Numbered from the stretch's first letter, positions 51,404 through 61,066 are shown. The stretch: 61,323 bases of DNA from Theionarchaea archaeon (GCA_018992685.1 JACVGT010000037.1:1-61323); one strand, 5' to 3'. The notes: generated by a model not told the origin, from the sequence alone. Program-made: numbers and translations.

Positions 51404-52726
51404 TCACACCTTGACGTCCTTCCACTTACCCTGCCTGTATCTATAGACGTATAGAATTCCTCTGACAAACGTTTCGACAGTCATGCCCACCCAGGCTCCC
51501 ACGGCTCCCCACTGCAATACAACGCCCAGGAAATAGGCCAACGGAATGCGGAACAGCCACAGCGAAAACACAGAAATATACAAAGGTGACCGGGTTTCAC
51601 CCGCTCCCCGCAGTCCCCCAGACAGCGTGAATACCAGAGCCAAAAAGGGTTCTGACACTGCCACAATCCTCAGGTAGAAGACAGCGAGCTCCACGACATC
51701 CTGTTCTGAAACAAAAAGCCGTGCCATCGGTCGGGGGAACACAAACATGAAAGCGCCCACAACGCTCATCAAGATTACGCATAACTTAGCTGCTTCCCAC
51801 CCACTCTTTGCTGCTCTTTCTGGATCTCCCGCTCCCAGGTTCTGACCCACAAGAGCTGTAGCAGCCACTGCGAATCCAAACCCTGGCATATAAGAGAGAG
51901 ACTCAATGCGAAGACCAATCTGGTGTGCAGCCAGAGCTGCAGTGCCAAACCCTGTAATGATTGACACATAGAAGATCATGGATCCAGACATGATAATTCG
52001 CTCAACGCCACTGGGAATACCGATTCTCAGTATTCGCTTTACTGTTTCTCCCTTCAACGAGAGCTTTTCACGCCGAGAAATCCTCAGAACAAACCGTCCA
52101 CTGAAGAAGATAACCAGGTACGTAAGCGAGGCCCACAGGAAGGAGATTGCTGTGGCAATGCCGGCTCCTTTCACTCCCATAGCTGGAAACCCTAATTTCC
52201 CGAAAATGAGGATATAATTCAGGACAACGTTAATCAAGTTCATGACAGCTCCTACCATCATGGGAGTCTTGGTGTCACCAGCTCCTCGTAATGCTCCTTC
52301 TGAGTTGAATATGACAAAAATACAGGGCGTACTGAGGAAGACGATGCGGATGTAGGTTGACCCAAGCTCAGCAACCTGTTCACTGGCTCCAATGAGGAGA
52401 AGAGCTTCCTTTGCAAAAACATACCAGAAAACAGTCAATCCAATTGAAATGAGCAGAACGAGTATCAAGGACTGGACCAGAACATGTTCTGCTTTCTCTT
52501 CTTCCTTGGCACCCACAAACCTGGCAATTAGTGCAGTGGTGCCCACCGTAACAGAAAACATGAGGGCGTTTAGAAACCACAAGAGCTGCCCGCCCAGTCC
52601 CACTGAAGCCACAGCAGCAGCTCCCAGCCTGCCCACCATGACCAGATCCACCATGTTGACAACAGTCTGAAGCAGATTTCCCACAATCGCGGGCCACGCC
52701 AGCCTGAAGATAGTGCCACGCATCAT
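51404..52726 (-). CDS. MATE-family efflux transporter
   Basis: 440 residues, twelve TM helices in two homologous halves. The start MRGTIFRLAWPAIVGNLLQTVVNMVDLVMVGRLGAAAVASVGLG and the internal NSEGALRGAGDTKTPMMVGAVMNLINVVLNYILIFG are the MATE signature (G-AGDT). The second half repeats SGGLRGAGETRSPLYIS. Such transporters export drugs or metabolites with Na+ or H+. Two ATG codons (52726, 52723) are possible starts. It stands alone. Confidence 0.95.
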   Translation of the reverse strand: MMRGTIFRLAWPAIVGNLLQTVVNMVDLVMVGRLGAAAVASVGLGGQLLWFLNALMFSVTVGTTALIARFVGAKEEEKAEHVLVQSLILVLLISIGLTVFWYVFAKEALLLIGASEQVAELGSTYIRIVFLSTPCIFVIFNSEGALRGAGDTKTPMMVGAVMNLINVVLNYILIFGKLGFPAMGVKGAGIATAISFLWASLTYLVIFFSGRFVLRISRREKLSLKGETVKRILRIGIPSGVERIIMSGSMIFYVSIITGFGTAALAAHQIGLRIESLSYMPGFGFAVAATALVGQNLGAGDPERAAKSGWEAAKLCVILMSVVGAFMFVFPRPMARLFVSEQDVVELAVFYLRIVAVSEPFLALVFTLSGGLRGAGETRSPLYISVFSLWLFRIPLAYFLGVVLQWGAVGAWVGMTVETFVRGILYVYRYRQGKWKDVKV

Positions 52727-52837
52727 CAATCTCTCTGAATGGGTCTTTTAATGGTTTGCCTCTCATCTCTCATTTCTTCTGGGGGAGGTTTGAAAGTATT
52801 CCCAGATCGTGCGAGGATCTGATCCACAGTGAAGCGG

Positions 52838-54010
52838 TCAATAGTCTGAACCGTGGGCACTCACGAATTCTTCGAGCCTGCCATAGGCTTCCTCAAGAAC
52901 ATCGACAGTGGGAAGAACAACTGATCTCAAGTGCCCCTTCCCAAATTCTGGGCAGAACCCGGATCCATGTACGAACAAAACGTGTTTCTCTCTCAAGAGG
53001 TCCAGGACGAATTTCTTATCGTCATTGGCAGGTATCTTGGGGAAAATATAAAAAGCCCCTTCTGGCTTCGACGCAGAGACTCCTTCAATTTCATTGAGCC
53101 TTTTCCACGCGAAATCTCTTCTTTCCTTCAGCTTCTTCACCAGCACCGGTATGTGGTCCTGGCTACCTTCCAATGCCTCAGCTGCGGCCACCTGACACAG
53201 CGTGTTGGTGCACAGTCTGATTCTGGCCTGCCGTAAGACTGCTTCTTTCAGTTCATCACAGTTGCTGAAGATGGCATATCCCATCCGCCATCCTGTAGCC
53301 AGGTAAACCTTGGAGAACCCATTGACAACAACCATGGGGGCGTCGGTCAAGGGGACTGTTTCGTGAGGCTTGTCAAATACCATTTCATCATAGATTTCAT
53401 CTGTTATGAGGAGGACATTGTGATCTGCTGCCACTTCTTGAAGTTTCAAGAGCACCTTTTTTGGGTACACTGCCCCTGTAGGATTATTGGGGTTGATCAC
53501 CACGATGGCTTTGGTTCTTTCAGAAATCTTGGCTTCCAAATCGTTTGTGTCAGGGATCCATCCTTCTTCTTCTATAGTCCTGTATGATACTGATTTTCCG
53601 CCGTAAAATCTGGCATATGCCATATACGGGGGATAAGAAGGTCCAGGTACTAAGATTTCATCATTGGGCTCAAGTAGAGCCCCAAATAACATGGAGATTC
53701 CTTCAGATATTCCATTTGTAACAATGATTTGTTCAGGACTGCACGTTCTCGTGTTGAGTGATTGTTCTCGATTGCAGATTGCCTGTCTGAGTCTGGGCAG
53801 CCCCTCAGACGGGCCGTAGAAGTTCATATTGTCCTCGGCAGCCTGACATAGTGCCTCTATCATGTGATGAGGAGTCTCGAAATCAAACTTGAGAGGATCT
53901 CCGATGTTCAGCTTCATGACTGTGATGCCCTTCTTTTCCAGTTCTGTGGCGGGGACGACCACATCTCGAATGGCATATTCAATCCGGGAAACCCTATCAG
54001 CGAGGTTCAT
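52838..54010 (-). CDS. PLP-dependent class I/II aminotransferase
   Basis: 390 residues of fold-type I aminotransferase (AspC/AlaT-like). The PLP lysine is K234 in NGFSKVYLATGWRMGY; NPNNPTGAVYPK and the LITDEIYDEMVF Asp that binds the pyridine nitrogen are clear. Substrate (alanine, aspartate or aromatic) cannot be fixed by eye. It is divergent from the glycosylase gene at 54123. Confidence 0.93.
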   Translation of the reverse strand: MNLADRVSRIEYAIRDVVVPATELEKKGITVMKLNIGDPLKFDFETPHHMIEALCQAAEDNMNFYGPSEGLPRLRQAICNREQSLNTRTCSPEQIIVTNGISEGISMLFGALLEPNDEILVPGPSYPPYMAYARFYGGKSVSYRTIEEEGWIPDTNDLEAKISERTKAIVVINPNNPTGAVYPKKVLLKLQEVAADHNVLLITDEIYDEMVFDKPHETVPLTDAPMVVVNGFSKVYLATGWRMGYAIFSNCDELKEAVLRQARIRLCTNTLCQVAAAEALEGSQDHIPVLVKKLKERRDFAWKRLNEIEGVSASKPEGAFYIFPKIPANDDKKFVLDLLREKHVLFVHGSGFCPEFGKGHLRSVVLPTVDVLEEAYGRLEEFVSAHGSDY

Positions 54011-54122
54011 GCGTAGGTGTTCACGAAGGCGTTCTTAAAGGTTGGTGTAGGCATCCTCAAGGAGGAGAGGATGAATAACAGAAGAATTCCAGGCATCTAA
54101 GTGGAGGGTTCTTATACTAAGT

Positions 54123-54707
54123 ATGGAGAGATACAGCGTGAAACTTGATTCATCCTTCTACGAAAGAGACACGCCTGAAGTGGCCAGAGCTCTCCTGGGC
54201 TGTCTTTTGGTCTCCCGGATTGGCAGGAAGAACAGCCTGGTCAGCGGCATTATTGTGGAGACCGAGGCATACCTGGGAGAAACGGATCCGGGAAGCCACG
54301 CCTTCAGGGGAAGAACTCCTCGCACTGACCCCATGTACGGAGAACCTGGCAGAGCGTATGTGTACCTTATCTACGGGAAATACTGCCTCCTCAATGTCGT
54401 CACTCGGCCAGTGGGAACTGCAGGCGCCGTTCTGATCAGAGCCCTGGAACCAGTTGAGGGGATAGAAATCATGAAAGAGAGAAGGGCATGCCAGGACCTT
54501 CGAGACCTCACCACGGGGCCAGGAAAACTCACCCTCGCCCTGGGCATCACACTCGACCATAATACAGTGGACCTCACACAGGACCTCCTGTGGGTCGAAC
54601 CGCGTACTGCAGGAGAGATTCAAGTCTCTTCCAGAATTGGAGTTTCAGATCATCAGGCACTCAGATACTTTCTAAAAGAAAACAGGTTTGTTTCAAGGCG
54701 CCACTGA
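54123..54707 (+). CDS. Alkyladenine (3-methyladenine) DNA glycosylase, AAG/MPG family
   Basis: 194 residues. ARALLGCLLVSRIGRKNSLVSGIIVETEAYLGETDPGSHAFRGRTPRTDPMYGEPGRAYVYLIYGKYCLLNVV covers nearly all AAG motifs, including the catalytic E in VETEAY and the intercalating YV/YL region. LTTGPGKLTLALGI closes the domain. It removes alkylated and deaminated purines in base excision repair. Length is normal (about 190-200). The gene converges with the MFS gene, 2 bases apart. Confidence 0.95.
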   Translation: MERYSVKLDSSFYERDTPEVARALLGCLLVSRIGRKNSLVSGIIVETEAYLGETDPGSHAFRGRTPRTDPMYGEPGRAYVYLIYGKYCLLNVVTRPVGTAGAVLIRALEPVEGIEIMKERRACQDLRDLTTGPGKLTLALGITLDHNTVDLTQDLLWVEPRTAGEIQVSSRIGVSDHQALRYFLKENRFVSRRH

Positions 54708-54709
54708 CA

Positions 54710-55891
54710 TTAGTTGTCTGATTCATTGATTGTCTCATGATTAGACTTCAACCAGCCGATAAACCCACACGCTACCAAGGCACAGACAGCAAACGAGCTG
54801 TAGAATAAATTCTTGAGGTCAAATCGATCTGCAATGGGTCCTCCCACAGAGGATCCTCCCTGAGATATGGTGAAAATCATGCTGTGAATCCCCATGTAGG
54901 TACCTCTCATCTCTTTGGGAGTCAGAGATGACAATACTGCAAAAGAGGATACATAGTAGCCACTCCACCCAATCCCCTCCACCGCAACTGCCAGAAACAG
55001 GTACCACCAGACAGGGGAAACAGCGAAAATAAGGACAGCCACAGTTCTCACTACAACAGAAATCTGGAGCATACGCACCCTCCCAATCCTGTCTGAAAGC
55101 TTTCCCATAGGGATCATAGATAATGTTATTATTCCATCAGCTAGTATAAACACAAAACTCACTTCCTGGATGCTGCCGCCCAGTTCCCGTACATAAATAG
55201 AGATGAACCGTTCAATCATGGCAGAAGCAAAGGTGGTCAGGAAGATGAAAAACGTGAACATTGAGAAATGCCGGCGCACCGTATAGAGGGCTCTGACCTG
55301 TTCCACACTCAGTAATTTGCTCCTGACAGGCTGGAGTCCTTCAGGTTCGTCAACGTAGAGGGCTATTAAAGAGGCACCCAGCATGCACAGTGAACAGAAG
55401 TAGAAGAGGTACGCGTACCCATACTGTGAGATGAGGTCTCCCACAATGTAGTAACCGATTATCGTTCCAATGCCTCCAAAGGTGGTGATCTTTCCTATGA
55501 GGGTTCCCCGTTCTGTGGGCATCGAATGCTCCGCAATAAGTGCCTTCCACACGGGGGCTGCCATAGACCAGCAAACCTGTAGCACAATCAAGACCAAAGA
55601 CAACGTATAAATATCAGTAATCCTGGGAATAAACAGGAAGACAATCCCTGGGATTCCCTCTCCTACAATGAGAAAAAGCTTTCTCTGTCCGGCTCGGTCT
55701 GAAGTCCAGCCCCAGAATGTCTGGAAAATCGCACTGACCACAAATATCAGCGTCCAGATGATACCCACCTGTGTGAACGACGCAGCAATCTCCTCTTTCA
55801 GGTACAGGCTAAAGAACACGCCAAACACGCCTTTCCGCATCTCCACCACGAAGGAAATGGCCGAGAATACACCAAGCATTCTCCGCTCCAT
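54710..55891 (-). CDS. MFS-family transporter
   Basis: 393 residues with about twelve TM helices. FWGWTSDRAGQRKLFLIVGE is the MFS motif A between TM2 and TM3, and GKLSDRIGRVRMLQISV repeats it in the second half. The substrate cannot be read. A TTTATAAAG box (plus-strand about 55913-55920) about 25 bases before ATG 55891 indicates a leaderless mRNA. Confidence 0.92.
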   Translation of the reverse strand: MERRMLGVFSAISFVVEMRKGVFGVFFSLYLKEEIAASFTQVGIIWTLIFVVSAIFQTFWGWTSDRAGQRKLFLIVGEGIPGIVFLFIPRITDIYTLSLVLIVLQVCWSMAAPVWKALIAEHSMPTERGTLIGKITTFGGIGTIIGYYIVGDLISQYGYAYLFYFCSLCMLGASLIALYVDEPEGLQPVRSKLLSVEQVRALYTVRRHFSMFTFFIFLTTFASAMIERFISIYVRELGGSIQEVSFVFILADGIITLSMIPMGKLSDRIGRVRMLQISVVVRTVAVLIFAVSPVWWYLFLAVAVEGIGWSGYYVSSFAVLSSLTPKEMRGTYMGIHSMIFTISQGGSSVGGPIADRFDLKNLFYSSFAVCALVACGFIGWLKSNHETINESDN

Positions 55892-55987
55892 ACCATAGAC
55901 TTTGTTTGCCCTTTATAAATATAGGGGTTGTCATGTCTTTGAGAAGCACCTGATGGATAGGGTAGTCTGATAGCCCGAGGTGGTTTA

Positions 55988-57271
55988 ATGAGAACAGAAG
56001 TAGTAGAAATCCTCCAAGACCTTATTCGGATTGATACGGTCAATCCCCCGGGTAATGAGGGAAGAGGAGCCCGATACCTGGGCGAACTGTTCGAAAAGGA
56101 AGGAATTGAATACCAGCTCGTCGGAGAAGAAGGAAGAGAGAACCTTGTCGCCTCTCTTGGCGAGGGGAAGAAAAGACTTCTCCTTCTTTCTCACACGGAT
56201 GTCGTTCCTGCTTCAGAGGAAAAATGGGATCTTCCTCCTTTTTCAGGTGAAATGGATGATGGATTCATCTGGGGCAGAGGAGCTCTGGATTGTAAGGATC
56301 TGGTTGCAGCAGAAGCCTACACTCTTATCCGGCTGAAAAGAGAAAAAGCTCCCTTGAATGGAACTCTGATTTTTGCAGCCTGTGCAGATGAAGAGAAAGG
56401 AGGGACTGTGGGAGCGAAGCTTCTGACGGAAACGTACACAGACATGATACGCGCTGATTTTGCCATTAACGAGGGGGGAGGAGAATACATTGACGTCGGG
56501 GGTGAGAAGCTGTACCTGCTGCAGACCGGAGAAAAAGGCCCTGCCTGGTCTCGATTGAGAGCATCTGGGGTGGCAGGACACGGATCACTTCCTACCCTGG
56601 CAGATAATGCAGTGGTAAAGGTAGCTAAAGCAGTGAAGGCACTGAGTGAGTACAATCCGGAGATTGTCATTATTCCTGAAATTAAAGAGCTTATAGAAAC
56701 CTATTTGAGCCTGCGTGGAGATCCCAGAAATGTCACACCCCAGAACGTGGATGAAATCATAGACAGCATTCCAGACCAAGTATTTGGAGAAACCCTGCGC
56801 TCCGTGACTCGCATGACCGTATCCCCCAATATGATACAGGGAGGGACGAAGGTCAACATTGTACCTGATGAGTGTGAGGCAGAAGTTGATGTCAGAACCC
56901 TTCCGGGACAGGACGAATCCTACTTGAGAAGAGAGCTTGAGCCCTTGATAAAGGAGTGCAGCCTTGAAATTGTTCACAGTCACCCTGCTAATTTCTCGTC
57001 AGCAGATAGCGTGTACTACCGGCTCATTGAAGAAACAGCAAAAGACGTCCTTGGACCGGTGCACTGTGCTCCACACATGCTGGCAGGAGCCACTGATTCC
57101 TTCTATTTGAGACAGGTAGGTATTGCATCATACGGTGTGTCCCTTTTGTCCACCCATTTTCCTTCTGAACTGATAAAGACAGTACACGGCGCCAATGAAC
57201 GTATAGATATAGAGAGCATGGAAGTTAAGACAGAATTCCTGTACAGGTTGGCCAGGAAGTACCTGTCCTAG
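55988..57271 (+). CDS. M20-family metallopeptidase (ArgE/DapE-like)
   Basis: 427 residues. LLLSHTDVVPASEEKW (H69, D71) and GRGALDCKD (D101) give the first metal site; CADEEKGGTVGAKL (the general-base Glu pair) and a final His in GASYGVSLLSTHFPSE region complete it. An inserted lid domain dimerises in the family. It probably deacylates or cleaves a small peptide or amino acid derivative. GAGGTGG precedes ATG 55988. Confidence 0.93.
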   Translation: MRTEVVEILQDLIRIDTVNPPGNEGRGARYLGELFEKEGIEYQLVGEEGRENLVASLGEGKKRLLLLSHTDVVPASEEKWDLPPFSGEMDDGFIWGRGALDCKDLVAAEAYTLIRLKREKAPLNGTLIFAACADEEKGGTVGAKLLTETYTDMIRADFAINEGGGEYIDVGGEKLYLLQTGEKGPAWSRLRASGVAGHGSLPTLADNAVVKVAKAVKALSEYNPEIVIIPEIKELIETYLSLRGDPRNVTPQNVDEIIDSIPDQVFGETLRSVTRMTVSPNMIQGGTKVNIVPDECEAEVDVRTLPGQDESYLRRELEPLIKECSLEIVHSHPANFSSADSVYYRLIEETAKDVLGPVHCAPHMLAGATDSFYLRQVGIASYGVSLLSTHFPSELIKTVHGANERIDIESMEVKTEFLYRLARKYLS

Positions 57272-57368
57272 CTTCCTCACTTTTCTTTGTCTGTATTTCG
57301 AGAGAAAGAGATTTCTGAACTGAAAACAAAATTAAAAGAAGAAAAGAAAGGCGAACAAGTATTGGGCA

Positions 57369-57572
57369 CTACATCTTCCACGCTAGGTTGATATCCTCTG
57401 CCTTTATGGTCTTCCTCTTGGCATGTTCAGCAAAGCGGATGGCTTCTCGCGCAACTTCTGTGGCCAGCATCTCCAGATGTTCGCCCAGGAGCCTGGAAGC
57501 ATCTTCAGATACCCGCTCTGCACCTCCTTTTCTGATCATTTTGTCAACTGAAGCGAGAGGTATAATTGCCAT
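57369..57572 (-). CDS. Archaeal histone
   Basis: 67 residues, HMf-type histone fold of three helices: IPLASVDKMIRKGGAERVSEDA, LLGEHLEMLATEVAREAIRFAEHAKRKTIKAEDINLAW. It is a single-domain histone that would dimerise and wrap DNA. The start ATG 57572 follows GAGGTGAT; an in-frame extension is not needed. A CTTAAAAAG box (57605-57613, minus strand) is the likely promoter. Confidence 0.96.
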   Translation of the reverse strand: MAIIPLASVDKMIRKGGAERVSEDASRLLGEHLEMLATEVAREAIRFAEHAKRKTIKAEDINLAWKM

Positions 57573-57958
57573 TCCAAATCACCTCGAAGCTTCTGATCAT
57601 TGACCCTTTTTAAGCGTTGCGTTTCTTGGAAAGGATTCAGGCCAATTTGGCATATGATATATTCTATCTTAGCAGATACACACCTCAGAGAACCCTGTTC
57701 TCGCTGGCTGTTGCAGATATCCTGAGAGCTGTGACACGTGAACATCAGGTGGCTCCACACGCCTCGCTCAGAATTTGATACAGCCAGATGTCCACCTGAT
57801 GGATAACCTGGTGGTAACACTCATCAAATCACACGTACCAGTCTCCTACTACCAGGATTTACATACCCGGCCCTGGCTGTACCAGTACGTTTTTCATGAT
57901 GTGAAGACGCTTCGCCATGATTCGAAAAGCTTAAAGGCACATGAGCGAAGTGGGGGCT
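57573..57958. promoter_or_regulatory. Intergenic region between the divergent histone and FAU-1-like genes
   Basis: The left end holds the histone promoter. At the right end AGCTTAAAGG (about 57928-57937) lies about 26 bases before ATG 57959. Nothing is recognised in 57625-57915. Confidence 0.5.
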
Positions 57959-59323
57959 ATGAAGAATGTGACAGTACGAATACGAGGCGTATACACGACA
58001 TCGCTCACAAAAGTACTGGCAGAACGGGGGTATGGAATATGTCAAGTTTCGCGGGCAATCAGAAATAGACTGCAGATCGAGAGTCTTGATCTTCCTCCTG
58101 ACATTGACGTCAGGCACACCTACAACAGACAGGGAATATCTATTGTAGCTACAAATGACGTACTAGACACATTTTTAGAGGATATGAAAGATGCTTTTGT
58201 GGATATTTTTGTCATTCCTTCTGGGATTGACTTGTACGGTGTGTACAAAGGAAGAAATTTGGGGAAGGGGGAAATTGATATGGGAGGGTTCACCGGATAC
58301 CTGGATGAGAGAACGTCAGAGCGGGATGTCCTGATACAGGTGGCAGAAATCAGGAACCGCCCCATGTTGACAACACGAATCTCTTTCAGTGGTAATTACG
58401 CGATTCTCATTCCTCAGGAAGGCGTGAAGATATCCAGGAAAGTGGACAATCCTGATGATAGGCGCAGGTTGTATCAGCTCGGAAATGAGCTTCAGATATC
58501 CCCCGGATACGGGGTCTTATGGAGAACTGCCGCGGTGAGCGGTGAGGATGAAGAACTGAGACGGGAAGTTGAGATGCTGGTAGAGGAGATGCATCGTATT
58601 AACATGGAATTTCCATCATCGTCAATTGGACTTCTCAGAGAGGGAAAAAAACACGTAGAAATACTATTTGGAGGGGAAAGTAAAAGGCGATTAGACTTTA
58701 TTCGGAATAATGTAGTCCCCACTGCACAGAACCATCACAAGCTCAAGTCTTCGGGGAAAGAATATTCACTGGTGGTAGATGTTTTTGAGGAGCTGCTCTC
58801 CAAGTACTCCATCGAGGAGAACCTGGACCAGATTCTCTGGGGAATTAACCCATGGAGAGAAGGAGACACCATCCTTCTCGAACATGTCAGACCTACAGGA
58901 GAGAAACTCCACCTTGGAAGGGCTGTGGTCCAGAGGTTCACCTATCCATTTGTAGCCATGGAACGCAGGATGCACACCTTTGGAGTATATGATGGGATGG
59001 GCATCAAGAAAGAGAGAGGAGACGTGGTCGTGACCGAGATGAAAGAAGGAGAATGGATATTCGCTCACACATACTACGACCAGAATGACAATTTGAAAGG
59101 GCGCTACTACAATATCTGCACTCCTGTGGAATTCTATCCTTTTAAAGTGAGATACATGGATCTGGAGGTTGATGTGGTGGAGACGGATGGTAGAAGGATT
59201 GTTGATAGTGATAAATTGGAGAAAAGAGCTGAAGATGGCCATATATCAGAATTTCTCAAGGAGAAAGCTCTTTCTGTGGCCCAGGACGCAGTCGAGGGAA
59301 AAACATGGATCCAATCCAGTTGA
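57959..59323 (+). CDS. Probable RNase FAU-1 (RNase E/G-like AU-binding protein)
   Basis: 454 residues. The N-terminal KNVTVRIRGVYTTSLTKVLAERGYGICQVS and the S1-like SGIDLYGVYKGRNLGKGEIDMGGFTGYLDE followed by NYAILIPQEGVKISRKVDNPDDRRRL fit the archaeal FAU-1 family, which is related to the S1/RNase E-G fold and binds AU-rich RNA. The C-terminal part has AVVQRFTYPFVAMERRMHTFGVYDGMGI. ATG 57959 is in leaderless distance of the TATA box; ATG 57941 is too close. The last 19 bases overlap the next gene. Confidence 0.85.
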   Translation: MKNVTVRIRGVYTTSLTKVLAERGYGICQVSRAIRNRLQIESLDLPPDIDVRHTYNRQGISIVATNDVLDTFLEDMKDAFVDIFVIPSGIDLYGVYKGRNLGKGEIDMGGFTGYLDERTSERDVLIQVAEIRNRPMLTTRISFSGNYAILIPQEGVKISRKVDNPDDRRRLYQLGNELQISPGYGVLWRTAAVSGEDEELRREVEMLVEEMHRINMEFPSSSIGLLREGKKHVEILFGGESKRRLDFIRNNVVPTAQNHHKLKSSGKEYSLVVDVFEELLSKYSIEENLDQILWGINPWREGDTILLEHVRPTGEKLHLGRAVVQRFTYPFVAMERRMHTFGVYDGMGIKKERGDVVVTEMKEGEWIFAHTYYDQNDNLKGRYYNICTPVEFYPFKVRYMDLEVDVVETDGRRIVDSDKLEKRAEDGHISEFLKEKALSVAQDAVEGKTWIQSS

Positions 59324-59673
59324 AACTCTTTGTGGAAGCTCTCAAGGCAGGGGATACCCGGAAGGCAGGCGAGATTGTTGAGAAAATCAGTACAGAGGGT
59401 GAGTACCACAAGGGATACCGGAAAGCACTGGAAGGCATGGTGACCTCAGTGGAGAACAAGGAGGCAAATTCCCTGGCCACAAAGATGCTATCAGGATCGC
59501 TGACCAAGAAGAGAATGGATGAAGAGCGGAAGCTCTCGAAGAGAATTGCTCAGGAAACATTCAGGCCCGCCTTTGAGAGAGGATATGAAAAGGCATGGTA
59601 TGATATTCTATCTATCTTTCTGGGGAAGACAAAGGTTGGTCTGGAAGCTCACATAGAAAGCGAACTCTACTAA
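59305..59673 (+). CDS. Small helical protein coupled to the FAU-1-like gene
   Basis: 122 residues, all-helical and highly charged (KAGDTRKAGEIVEKISTEGEYHKGY, MDEERKLSKRIAQETFRPAF). No known motif is recognised. The start lies inside the last codons of the FAU-1-like gene, so the two are co-translated. A partner or regulator of the RNase is a reasonable inference. There is no membrane segment. Confidence 0.6.
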   Translation: MDPIQLKLFVEALKAGDTRKAGEIVEKISTEGEYHKGYRKALEGMVTSVENKEANSLATKMLSGSLTKKRMDEERKLSKRIAQETFRPAFERGYEKAWYDILSIFLGKTKVGLEAHIESELY

Positions 59674-59813
59674 TTTTATTTCCTTTTCTTTAAATGATAC
59701 TTCCCCTTTTACTCTTTTTGGTGAAAATAATTCCTTCTCTCACCTGTTGACCCATGCTCATAGCAGAACAACCATAAGCTTTATATAGGTACGGTCTCAA
59801 TAGTAGCTTGGTG

Positions 59814-60134
59814 ATGCTCATGCTGGGACCCTTGGAGAGGGAGGTCCTATCTTGTATGAATGAGATCAAGAAAGGAACAGTCCGTGACGTGTACAAACAT
59901 ATGAAAAGAGAGAAAAACATTGCGTATACAACGGTGTCCACGACGTTAGAGCGACTCTATGAGAAGGACTTCCTCAATCGTGGTGAAGACACGGGTAGAG
60001 GAGGGACTCGCTACGTCTATTCCGTAAGAGACATCAAACCAAAGATTGCAAAGATGTTCGTTGATGAATTCATGTCTATGTTTGGAAAATCAGGAATGTC
60101 TGCCCTGCATGAAGAAATCAACAAGCACGAGTGA
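59814..60134 (+). CDS. BlaI/MecI-like winged-helix repressor
   Basis: About 106 residues. MLGPLEREVLSCMNEIKKGTVRDVYKHMKREKNIAYTTVSTTLERLYEKDFLNR is the BlaI/CopY winged helix (LG.LE..VL..., AYTTV.TTL.RL..K). The C-terminal helix (AKMFVDEFMSMFG) would dimerise. GTTTTATATAGG-like box CTTTATATAGG (59777-59789) is about 28 bases upstream. It overlaps the peptidase gene in GTGA, the order seen for bacterial blaI and blaR1. The operator was not identified. Confidence 0.85.
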   Translation: MLMLGPLEREVLSCMNEIKKGTVRDVYKHMKREKNIAYTTVSTTLERLYEKDFLNRGEDTGRGGTRYVYSVRDIKPKIAKMFVDEFMSMFGKSGMSALHEEINKHE

Positions 60135-61066
60135 TTTTTTTGTTTTTCCTCCCCCTTATTTTACTGTTTTCATTCACAGGATTGTCATTTCTCATGTATG
60201 CAGTCTACCGGAGTCATCCGGGAGATTCCAGAACTCGCAGTCTTGCTCTTTCTGTGATGGTCATGGTGATCCTAGGAGTCTATTCTGGGCTGGGGTGGGC
60301 CCTCACTGCAGGAGGAGGGGGTTGGAAGTACCCTGGGCTGGTACTCTTTGCCCTGGTCGCTCTCATTCTGGCCAAATCTCTCGTTGAATACATGTATACG
60401 GCGCCCCACTTGAGGACTATGCACGCTGTTCCCCTGCAGGATCCACAATTGGTGCGGTTGACCCAGGAAGTGGCCACTCGATTCAAGATTGCACCACCAG
60501 AAATCTATATCACTCACTACGAAGTGCCGAATGCGTTCACGCTGGGAAGGAAGTCACAGCCCAGGTTGATCATCACTGACGGGTTGCTGGATCTGACATA
60601 CGACGAAGTACGGGCCGTGTTTGCCCACGAACTGGCTCACATCAAATCCAATGATTCTCTCATCAAGACGGTGGCTTCAGTCATGCGGAGTATGCTTTTC
60701 TTTGATCCCATGATCAGGCATGTGTACTCCCGCATCTATGTCGAAAAGGAGTTTGTGGCAGACGAACGTTCGGCAAGAGTGACTGGGAAGCCACAGGATT
60801 TGGTGTCTGCCCTGAGAAAAATATACAAAGAGGTTCTGGAATTCGGAGAGGGACTGCCCTCTCAGTCTGTCCTTAACTACTCTCAGAAGATTTACAAGGC
60901 AGAATCAATACGATTGCAGCAGGGAATTCCTCCTGATCCCACACTAAAGAACAGGTTCATTGTGGAACGAAAGATGATGCCTGGTTCAGTGGTCATGGAA
61001 CGGGTGAAGAGACTCAACGAAATGGAAAAAGAGATGCGAAAAGTGAAGCGGACCAGACGGAAATGA
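60131..61066 (+). CDS. BlaR1/M48-like membrane metalloprotease
   Basis: 311 residues. Three or four TM helices (1-25, 40-60, 66-85) precede a cytoplasmic zinc site HELAH at 166-170 with IKSNDSLIKT, and the third-ligand segment KEFVADERSARVTGKP. This is the M48/M56 pattern of BlaR1-type sensors, without a penicillin-binding domain. A PNAFTLGRKSQPRLIITDGLLD segment shared with HtpX is present. In bacteria such proteases cut the repressor encoded next door; here it starts at GTG overlapping the repressor stop. What activates it is unknown. Confidence 0.88.
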   Translation: MIFLFFLPLILLFSFTGLSFLMYAVYRSHPGDSRTRSLALSVMVMVILGVYSGLGWALTAGGGGWKYPGLVLFALVALILAKSLVEYMYTAPHLRTMHAVPLQDPQLVRLTQEVATRFKIAPPEIYITHYEVPNAFTLGRKSQPRLIITDGLLDLTYDEVRAVFAHELAHIKSNDSLIKTVASVMRSMLFFDPMIRHVYSRIYVEKEFVADERSARVTGKPQDLVSALRKIYKEVLEFGEGLPSQSVLNYSQKIYKAESIRLQQGIPPDPTLKNRFIVERKMMPGSVVMERVKRLNEMEKEMRKVKRTRRK

